From Nocardia asteroides (GTDB taxonomy: Bacteria > Actinomycetota > Actinomycetes > Mycobacteriales > Mycobacteriaceae), in assembly GCF_021183625.1 (NCBI RefSeq), contig NZ_CP089214.1:6820001-6884000 (forward strand): 64,000 nt of DNA, in the 5' to 3' direction. Positions 58,674 through 64,000 of this stretch are shown here, in pieces. Every line of letters begins with the position of its first letter. Within the stretch, counting starts at the first letter, position 1. A program made the translations under genes and the position numbers. A model generated the notes under the pieces. It did not search any database and was not told the origin of the DNA. It saw only the letters and a list, made by a program, of their open reading frames with translations.

Positions 58674-59494
58674 GCGAACGGCTCCTCGCCCTCGAGCTTC
58701 GTCCGGTGCAGCAGCCGCCCCGACTCCGGGTCGTAGGGCCTGGCCCGGTGCATGGTACCGGTGTTGTCCCAGATGACCAGATCGCCGACCGACCAGGTGT
58801 GCCGGTAGACGAACTGCGGACCGGTGGCCCAATCCCGCAGCCGGACGAGCAGATTCACGCTCTCCCGGAAATCGGCGTCGACGATGTGGCGCGCGGTGCA
58901 GCCGAGCACCAGCGATTTGCGCCCGGAGCGGTGCGTCCACACCAGCGGCAGCTCGCGGTCGCCGATCGCCATCATCCGGCGCAGGGTCCGGTGGTCGGGC
59001 TCGGGGTCGTAGTAGAACAGGGTGTTCCAGGCCGAGTGCATGACCCGCAGCTGCTCCAGCCGCTGCTTGTCGTCCGCGGAGAGGTCGTCGTAGGCGGCGT
59101 AGGTGTTGCAGAACTCGGTCTCGCCGCCGGTGGGCGCCAGCACCTTCGACGACAGCAGCGAGGCCCGGATGGGCACGTCGTTCATGGTGCCGTCGATATG
59201 CCAGAACAGCGAACCCTTCAGGTACTCGGCCTGCCGGTTCACCGAGGAGTCGAGGGTGACGCTGTAGACCTCCTCGCCACTGCGTTCGGGGGCGAAGGTG
59301 CCGAGGGTCCGGGTGAAGGCGACGTGCTCGTCGTCGGTGAAGCCGATGCGGGGGAAGACCAGGACGCCGCGCTGTTCGAGTAGGTCGCGCAGTGCGGTGG
59401 CGTGCGCGCCGCTGAGCAGCGCGTCCTTGTCCGCGTGCACCGCGGAGGCGATGCGGGGGGTCAGCTCGGTGGTTTCCAGCAGCGCGTTCGGCAT
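58670..59494 (-). CDS. TauD/TfdA-family dioxygenase, second copy
   Basis: A 274-residue Fe(II)/2-oxoglutarate oxygenase and paralogue of the one at 33583-34425. Iron ligands are H99 and D101 (FWHIDGT) and the histidine of GTMHRARPYD; the arginine in LHRTKLEG should bind 2-oxoglutarate. ATG 59494 is chosen because a TATAGT box (59501-59506) ends six bases before it, which fits a leaderless mRNA; an ATG at 59509 would lie upstream of that box. It is divergent from the TetR gene. Confidence 0.9.
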   Translation of the reverse strand: MPNALLETTELTPRIASAVHADKDALLSGAHATALRDLLEQRGVLVFPRIGFTDDEHVAFTRTLGTFAPERSGEEVYSVTLDSSVNRQAEYLKGSLFWHIDGTMNDVPIRASLLSSKVLAPTGGETEFCNTYAAYDDLSADDKQRLEQLRVMHSAWNTLFYYDPEPDHRTLRRMMAIGDRELPLVWTHRSGRKSLVLGCTARHIVDADFRESVNLLVRLRDWATGPQFVYRHTWSVGDLVIWDNTGTMHRARPYDPESGRLLHRTKLEGEEPFA

Positions 59495-59498
59495 GCGG

Positions 59499-59522
59499 TA
59501 ACTATACATCGATGTCTAGTTA
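59499..59522. promoter_or_regulatory. 24-bp TetR operator palindrome
   Basis: Outer arms TAACTA and TAGTTA surround a central ACATCGATGT, with a single mismatched pair in 24 bases. It covers the -10 box of the TauD gene and lies 12 bases before the -10 box (TAGAGT, 59535-59540) of the TetR gene. Confidence 0.7.
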
Positions 59523-59546
59523 TTGGGGGCGGCCTAGAGTCGGAGC

Positions 59547-60185
59547 GTGACGTCGAACGGAGCGCCGCGCCGCGGCGGCCGCCCCACCCGGGCCGAGGCG
59601 GCGGCCCTGCACCAGCGGCTGCGCGCCGCCGCCGTCCGGACCTTCCTCGCCAATGGCTACGACGGGACGACCATGGTCGCGATCGCGGAGGCGGCCGAGG
59701 TCGCCAAGGCCACCGTCTACGCGCGCTACCCCGACAAGCGCGCGGTCTTCCTCGACGTCATCCCGTGGGCGCTGAGCCGCGCCGTCCACCCCGCGGCCGA
59801 GCCGGACGACGGCGACGGCGACCTGCGCGCCACCCTGCTCGCCATCGGCCGTGCCGCCATCGAGCACGCGCTCGACGCCGATATCGTCCAGCTGCACCGC
59901 ATCGCCGGCGCCGAGGCGCACCGCTTTCCCGAATTCGCCTCTGCCGCCGGGTCGTTCGGCTGGGCGGGACGTCAGCAGCAGGTCATGGCGGTGCTGCGCA
60001 GGCACGCCGAGGCGGGCGCGCTCGCCATCGACGACCTCGAGCTCACCGCCGAGCACTTCATCGCGATGGTGGAGATCCTGCCCGCCCGCCTCGCCGACTT
60101 CGGCGTCTACCGCAGCCCGCGCGATCAGCAGCGGCACCTGACGCACGCGGTCGACCTGTTCCTGCGGGGTGTGCTGGCGCGGTAG
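59547..60185 (+). CDS. TetR-family regulator of the TauD-SDR pair
   Basis: A 212-residue TetR repressor. TTMVAIAEAAEVAKATVYAR with YPDKRAVFLDVI is the DNA-binding domain (about residues 41-68). The C-terminal domain has the layout of the AefR-like group (HRFPEFASAAGSFGW). GTG 59547 is six bases after TAGAGT, so the mRNA is probably leaderless. The palindrome at 59499-59522 is its probable operator, controlling both directions. Confidence 0.87.
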   Translation: MTSNGAPRRGGRPTRAEAAALHQRLRAAAVRTFLANGYDGTTMVAIAEAAEVAKATVYARYPDKRAVFLDVIPWALSRAVHPAAEPDDGDGDLRATLLAIGRAAIEHALDADIVQLHRIAGAEAHRFPEFASAAGSFGWAGRQQQVMAVLRRHAEAGALAIDDLELTAEHFIAMVEILPARLADFGVYRSPRDQQRHLTHAVDLFLRGVLAR

Positions 60186-60266
60186 GCCGGAGAGCGGCCG
60201 GTTGTCCGGCGCGGCCGCGGTGTCGTCAGTCGGCCCTGCGGTTCGGGCAGCGTAGGGGCGTTCCAC

Positions 60267-60920
60267 TCAGGAGGTGGTCGTGAACCGCACGGTGGCCTCG
60301 ACGATGCCGTCCAGCAGCTGCTCGCGGACAGGGGCCGGCTCCTCGGCGAGCCCGGGGGGCGGATCGTGCATGAAGGTGAAGTGGCCCGCCTCCGGTAGGA
60401 CGCGCACTTCGACGTCGGCGGGCGCGGTTCGCAGGTGTAGCGCCTGCTCCGGCGGGGTGACGGTGTCCCGGCCGCCGGCGTAGACCAGCAGCGGGATGGT
60501 GAGTTCGTCGAGCGCGCCGGGAGCGGTGAACCACCCGGCGGCCGGGGTGTAGAGGACCGCACGGCGGATGCGCGGTTCCGCCGGTGGGCGCAGCGGCGTG
60601 CCGTCCGGCCCCCGCGCGACCGCGCCCGCCAGGCAGAGCGTGGCCCACGCGCCGATCGAGTGCCCGATCGCCACCACCTCGGCGCCGGGATCCGCGTGCC
60701 GGGCCAGGGCGTCGACGAGCCCGAGCGGACGGGCGAGCAGCTCGGAGCCGGACGGCTCACCGGGGACGCGGAACTGCGCGAAGTGCGGGGCGATCACCCG
60801 GCAGCCCGCAGCCGACAGGCGTTCCAGCAGCGGACGGTAGCGGCGGGGATCGCCGCCCGCGCCGGTGGCGAACAGGACGGCGAGGCGCGCGGATTCCGGA
60901 CCGAGGGTCAGAGTGTCCAC
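60267..60920 (-). CDS. Small alpha/beta hydrolase
   Basis: A 217-residue alpha/beta hydrolase. The nucleophile serine is in VVAIGHSIGAW, an aspartate in VYAGGRDTVTPP, and a histidine in PEAGHFTFMHD, so the triad is complete. It is short for the family and has a small cap. The substrate is unknown. The GTG at 60920 has no strong Shine-Dalgarno. Confidence 0.82.
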   Translation of the reverse strand: MDTLTLGPESARLAVLFATGAGGDPRRYRPLLERLSAAGCRVIAPHFAQFRVPGEPSGSELLARPLGLVDALARHADPGAEVVAIGHSIGAWATLCLAGAVARGPDGTPLRPPAEPRIRRAVLYTPAAGWFTAPGALDELTIPLLVYAGGRDTVTPPEQALHLRTAPADVEVRVLPEAGHFTFMHDPPPGLAEEPAPVREQLLDGIVEATVRFTTTS

Positions 60921-60944
60921 CGCCGTGACGGTACGGCATTCCCG

Positions 60945-61466
60945 CTACCGTGGCGCGCGCCCGGGAAGCAGCCTGCGCCGGTACCCCAGCCGGACGGCGA
61001 GCCGGGCCGCTCCGCCGAGGACCACGCGTTGCAGCCACTCCGGCGGCCCCGCGAGGTAGCCGTCCTGGAGTTGCCAGAGCAGAGCCAGGGCGAGGGGGTC
61101 GCGCGGGATGCCGGAGCGGCCCGTGCGGCCCGTGCGGTCCAGTGCGCTCCACAGCCGGAACATGTCGAGATGCCGGAGGGGGGGCCGGATCTCGTGGTCG
61201 AGCTCGGTGCCGGGGTCGAGGCTCTCGAAGGCGTGCACCGCGCCGGGCGGGGCGTGCACGGTGTCGCCCGGCCCGGCGACGGTCGCGGTGCCGTCGATGA
61301 CGAAGCGGAGCCGGCCGCGGGTGACCGTCCAGGTTTCGGCGAGGACCGGGTGCCGGTGCGGGCCCGCCTGTCTGCCCGGGGCGGGGAGGGTGTGCCGGAG
61401 CCGCAGCACCTCCGGGAGATCGGCGACGACCTCGACGCGGTGGCCGTTGCGGAACTCCAGTACCAC
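60945..61466 (-). CDS. Cupin-domain protein
   Basis: A 173-residue protein with one cupin fold. GPHRHPVLAETWTVTRGRLR is cupin motif 1, with two histidines and a glutamate, and PGAVHAFESLD is motif 2. Metal binding is likely. The C-terminus is a hydrophobic helix (LALALLWQLQDGYLAGPPEW). The GTG start at 61466 lies on the opposite strand inside the first codons of the MarR gene, which is unusual. Confidence 0.75.
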   Translation of the reverse strand: MVLEFRNGHRVEVVADLPEVLRLRHTLPAPGRQAGPHRHPVLAETWTVTRGRLRFVIDGTATVAGPGDTVHAPPGAVHAFESLDPGTELDHEIRPPLRHLDMFRLWSALDRTGRTGRSGIPRDPLALALLWQLQDGYLAGPPEWLQRVVLGGAARLAVRLGYRRRLLPGRAPR

Positions 61467-61808
61467 GGTGAGATCCTGCGTCCGGCGCACTTCGCCGTCT
61501 TCCGCTACCTCGAGCCCGACGGGTCGCGGATCGGGGCGCTGGCCGAGGCGGCGGGGATGACGCAGCAGTCGATGGGGGAGCTGGTCGGCCACTTGGAGCG
61601 GGCGGGGTTGCTGCGGCGCGAGGTCGATCCGGCGGATCGGCGGGCGCGGTTGGCGGTGCCGACCGAGGCCGGGCGGGCGGCGTTGCGGATCGCCGCGGAT
61701 CGGCTCGCCGCGCTGGAGCATCGGGTGATCGGGGCCGTCGGCGCGGACGGTGTCGCCGAGCTGCGGCGGCTGCTCACCGCGGCCGGGACCGCGGTGCGGG
61801 AGTGCTGA
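61440..61808 (+). CDS. MarR-family regulator, short at the N-terminus
   Basis: A 122-residue MarR-type protein. GALAEAAGMTQQSMGELVGH is the recognition region (about residues 34-53), and DPADRRARLAVPTEAGR the wing. MarR proteins normally have about 140-150 residues; the N-terminal dimerisation helix is almost all missing. The GTG at 61440 is the only start, and it lies within the oppositely oriented cupin gene, with 27 bases shared. Either the gene lost its 5' end or the cupin gene's start was placed too far upstream. Confidence 0.7.
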   Translation: MAVAELQYHGEILRPAHFAVFRYLEPDGSRIGALAEAAGMTQQSMGELVGHLERAGLLRREVDPADRRARLAVPTEAGRAALRIAADRLAALEHRVIGAVGADGVAELRRLLTAAGTAVREC

Positions 61809-61826
61809 CCGGATCGGCCCGATCGG

Positions 61827-62255
61827 TCAGTCGTCGGGTGCTGCCCGGCGGTTGCGCTTGGTGACGCCGCGCCGCTTCTTCGCGGAGATGCGCCGCTCGG
61901 TCGCACCGCGCGAGGGCTTGGTGGCGCGGCGCACCGGCGGCGGGGCGGCGGCGGCCGCGCGCAGCAGCGCGGCCAGGCGCTCGCGGGCGGCCGCGCGGTT
62001 CTGCAGCTGCGCGCGCTGCTCGGACGCGGCGATCGTGAGCACCCCGTCGACCAGCTTGGAACCGAGCCGCTCCAGCATCCGGGCGCGCAACCGCTCCGGC
62101 ACCGAGGGCGAGCCGGCGAGGTCGAAGGAGAGCTCCACCCGGCTGTCGGTGGTGTTGACGCCCTGCCCGCCGGGGCCGGACGAGCGGGAGAACCGCTCGC
62201 GCAGCTCGGACGCGGGGATGACCAGCGCCCGCGTCACCGCCAGGTCCACCGCCAT
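61827..62255 (-). CDS. arfB: ArfB-type ribosome-rescue peptidyl-tRNA hydrolase
   Basis: A 142-residue release-factor-like protein. The GGQ motif is in SRSSGPGGQGVNTTDSRVEL (about residues 24-43), which hydrolyses peptidyl-tRNA on stalled ribosomes. The C-terminal 35 residues are basic (TKPSRGATERRISAKKRR), the tail that occupies the empty mRNA channel. The ATG at 62255 follows GGAGG. Confidence 0.9.
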   Translation of the reverse strand: MAVDLAVTRALVIPASELRERFSRSSGPGGQGVNTTDSRVELSFDLAGSPSVPERLRARMLERLGSKLVDGVLTIAASEQRAQLQNRAAARERLAALLRAAAAAPPPVRRATKPSRGATERRISAKKRRGVTKRNRRAAPDD

Positions 62256-62280
62256 CGTCCGCCTCCTTTCCGCTCCGGGT

Positions 62281-62419
62281 CTCCCGGAAAACGGTGGCAG
62301 CCGCCGACGGGACGCGCAAGCCCATTTCGGAGCAGTCCGCGGCGGTGCGCGTAGCCGGCGGCCCGGGTGTGGCCGCGGACGCCGAGCCGGTTCAGGATGC
62401 TCGAGACGAGGGCGGTCAC
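62281..62419 (-). pseudogene. LuxR-type HTH remnant
   Basis: A minus-strand frame from GTG 62419 (TALVSSILNRLGVRGHTRAA) reads as the last two helices of a LuxR-family helix-turn-helix, like the HVSxILxKLGVRxRTxAA pattern. No receiver or upstream helices are present and the frame runs on into the arfB region. It is a decayed gene end in an otherwise empty 270-base gap. Confidence 0.5.
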
Positions 62420-62525
62420 CGCAGGTTGTGGCCGGAAAGTGGAATGGACACCTGTCTGGACGACCGGCCATCCCTTCGGTAGCGTGATCGGAACCTCAAT
62501 CGCGAGAGCAAGGACGCTTATCTCG

Positions 62526-63590
62526 ATGCCGAACACGCACTCGATCCCGTCCGGTCCGCAGGACATCACCGCGCGCTGGCTCGCCGACGTGCTCGGCGTG
62601 GCCGTCGACGACGTCCGCGTGGAGCCGATCGGCACCGGCCAGACCGGCGCCACCTACCGGGTGACCCCGACCGCCCCGCCGGAGTCGAAGCTCCCGCCGA
62701 CCCTGGTGGCGAAGCTGCCTGCGCTCGACCCGGCCATCCGCGAGCGCTGCGCGCTCGGCTACCGCTCCGAGTGCGCCTTCTACGCCGAGGTCGCCGGCTC
62801 GGTCGCGGTCCCGCTGCCCACCGTGTACCACGGCGACATCACCGAGAGCGCTACCGATTTCGTGCTGCTGCTCGAGGATCTCGCCCCGGCGGCCCAGGGC
62901 GATCAGCTCGCCGGATGCACCCCCGAGCAGGCCGAACCCGCGGTCACCGCGCTCGCCGGGCTGCACGGCCCCCGCTGGTGCGACCCGGCCTGGCTGACCT
63001 TCACCGGCACCGCCATGCCGAAACCGGACGCGAACCTGGCCGCCGGGCTCGCCGGGATCACCCGCACCGCGCTCGACATCACCCTGGACAAGCTCGGCGA
63101 CCGGCTCGGCGCCGAGAACCGCGCGACGCTCGCGCAAGTGGCCGAGCTGACCGAGCCCTGGCTGCTCTACGCACCGGAGCGGTTCTCGGTGCTGCACGGC
63201 GACTTCCGCGTCGACAACCTGCTGTTCCACCCGGACGATTCCCGGATCACGGTGGTCGACTGGCAGACCGTGAGCGTGGGCCTGCCCGCGCGCGACCTGG
63301 CGTACTTCCTCGGCACCAGCCTGCTGCCCCCGGTGCGCGCCGAGCGCGAACGCGAACTCGTCGCCCGCTACCACCGCGATCTCGCCGAGTACGGCGTCAC
63401 CGGCTACCCGGCGGAGACCTGCTGGCAGGATTACCGGATCGGGATGCTGCAGATCCCGGTGCTGACCGCGCTCGGCTTCGCCTTCTCCGCCTCCACCGAC
63501 CGCGGTGACGACATGGTCGTCACCATGCTCGACCGCGGCTGCCGCGCCATCCGCGAACTCGGCACCCTCGACCTGATCACCGCCGGATGA
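62526..63590 (+). CDS. Aminoglycoside-phosphotransferase-like kinase
   Basis: A 354-residue protein of the APH/choline kinase-like superfamily. The catalytic loop is VLHGDFRVDNLLFHP (about residues 222-236) and the Mg-binding aspartate is in VVDWQTVSVG. The N-lobe has GTGQTGATYRV. These proteins phosphorylate a small molecule, or act on acyl-CoA-related metabolites in some actinobacterial homologues. It overlaps the downstream NTF2-like gene by four bases. Confidence 0.87.
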   Translation: MPNTHSIPSGPQDITARWLADVLGVAVDDVRVEPIGTGQTGATYRVTPTAPPESKLPPTLVAKLPALDPAIRERCALGYRSECAFYAEVAGSVAVPLPTVYHGDITESATDFVLLLEDLAPAAQGDQLAGCTPEQAEPAVTALAGLHGPRWCDPAWLTFTGTAMPKPDANLAAGLAGITRTALDITLDKLGDRLGAENRATLAQVAELTEPWLLYAPERFSVLHGDFRVDNLLFHPDDSRITVVDWQTVSVGLPARDLAYFLGTSLLPPVRAERERELVARYHRDLAEYGVTGYPAETCWQDYRIGMLQIPVLTALGFAFSASTDRGDDMVVTMLDRGCRAIRELGTLDLITAG

Positions 63591-63967
63591 GCCCGGCGCG
63601 CAGCCCCCGCGAGGTGGTCGAGGCGTACAACCTGGGCGCGTGGAACGAACGCGACCTCGGCCTCGCCGCGGAGCTGCTCGGCGAGCGGGTGGTCCGGCAC
63701 GGGGTCGGGTCGGTGCAGATCCTCACCAACGAGCAGGCGGTGCAGCGGATCAGCGACACCTGGAACCTCTGCTCGGCGCTGCGGTTCCGCATTCCGCTGC
63801 TGTCGGCCGGCGCGGACGGCGAGCACGTCACCATCGCCTACGAGGCGGCCATGACGCTCACCGACGGCACCGAGGTGACGATCGGCAGCATCGAGATCTT
63901 CCGCGTGCTCGACGGCCGCATCGTCGAGGTCTACAACTGCGGACACGAGCAAGGAGCATGGGCGTGA
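63587..63967 (+). CDS. NTF2/SnoaL-like protein
   Basis: A 126-residue cone-shaped NTF2-like protein. REVVEAYNLGAWNERDLGLA is the opening helix, then the barrel strands GSIEIFRVLDGRIVEVYNCG. Family members are cyclases, isomerases, or ligand-binding domains. ATG 63587 overlaps the kinase stop (ATGA), and its own stop overlaps the next gene's GTG, so three genes are coupled. Confidence 0.82.
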   Translation: MSPARSPREVVEAYNLGAWNERDLGLAAELLGERVVRHGVGSVQILTNEQAVQRISDTWNLCSALRFRIPLLSAGADGEHVTIAYEAAMTLTDGTEVTIGSIEIFRVLDGRIVEVYNCGHEQGAWA

Positions 63968-64000
63968 GCAGCACCTTCGACGAACTCGGCTACTACCTGC
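63964..64000 (+). CDS. Start of next gene, probable LLM oxidoreductase
   Basis: Only 12 codons are visible: SSTFDELGYYL follows a GTG that overlaps the NTF2-like stop. The sequence resembles the start of LLM-class (MSMEG_2249-type) oxidoreductases, which often begin with a short LGYYL strand. The evidence is very slight. Confidence 0.35.
   Translation, partial: MSSTFDELGYYL

Noticed and set aside
1..64000. Search for tRNA, rRNA, CRISPR arrays, insertion sequences and phage attachment sites
   Set aside because: No cloverleaf with a CCA-proximal T-arm motif, no spaced repeat array, and no transposase or flanking target duplication was seen by eye. A covariance-model scan would be needed to exclude small RNAs.

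Overview
The window is very GC-rich actinobacterial DNA. A complete yrbE/mce import operon, several F420-type luciferase-like oxidoreductases, an AveC-like spirocyclase homologue, NorQ/NorD-like partners, and many TANNNT -10 boxes placed 6-8 bases before a start codon all point to Mycobacteriales, most likely Nocardia or a close relative. This assignment is inferred from gene content, not from a marker gene. No rRNA, tRNA, CRISPR array or insertion sequence was seen.

Layout. 1-5.5 kb: a YdcF-like membrane protein (cut by the left edge), an alpha/beta hydrolase, two flavoenzymes, an unrecognised protein, a saccharopine-dehydrogenase-like reductase and a TetR regulator. 5.5-10.1 kb: a NUDIX hydrolase, a P1B-4 metal ATPase divergent from an ArsR regulator with a clear operator between them, a GNAT enzyme and two small genes behind stress-sigma-type promoters. 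10.1-14.9 kb: an AraC regulator divergent from a methyltransferase, two LLM oxidoreductases, a DUF1905/YdeI-type protein and a damaged HicAB-like toxin-antitoxin pair. 14.9-27 kb: one long minus-strand operon, aveC-like, norQ-like, norD-like, yrbEA, yrbEB, mceA to mceF, probably controlled by the divergent TetR at 27.1 kb. 27.7-37.1 kb: a minus-strand catabolic cluster with an acyl-CoA dehydrogenase, aldehyde dehydrogenase, EthD-like protein, amidohydrolase, two Rieske oxygenases each followed by a paralogous small protein, a TauD-type dioxygenase, an SDR and a ferredoxin. A TetR, a CMD-like protein, a truncated haemoglobin and an acyl-CoA synthetase follow up to 40.8 kb.

41.2-48.2 kb: a small secreted protein, prpD-prpB-prpC (methylcitrate cycle), and a CbiMN-CbiQ-CbiO cobalt-type ECF importer divergent from an ArsR regulator. 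48.3-50.6 kb: a stress gene group with an ECSIT-independent stress-type promoter architecture (GTTT-N15-GGGTA). 50.7-56.1 kb: an NTF2-like remnant, a Fic protein behind a perfect palindrome, a membrane nucleotide cyclase, a secreted beta-propeller-like protein, and an ArsR/SRPBCC pair. 56.1-64 kb: a DrrAB-like ABC exporter, a second TauD-SDR pair divergent from TetR across a 24-bp palindrome, two hydrolase/cupin genes, a short MarR, ArfB, a LuxR remnant, an APH-type kinase and an NTF2-like protein.

How the genes may work together (inference). The mce operon probably imports a hydrophobic compound. The adjacent oxygenase cluster has the parts to oxidise one: ferredoxin feeding two Rieske oxygenases, a 2-oxoglutarate-dependent oxygenase, dehydrogenases, and CoA activation. 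The prp genes would clear propionyl-CoA released by such catabolism. The twin Rieske plus small-protein modules and their amidohydrolase, whose metal-binding HxH is replaced, are the best candidates here for an undescribed system.
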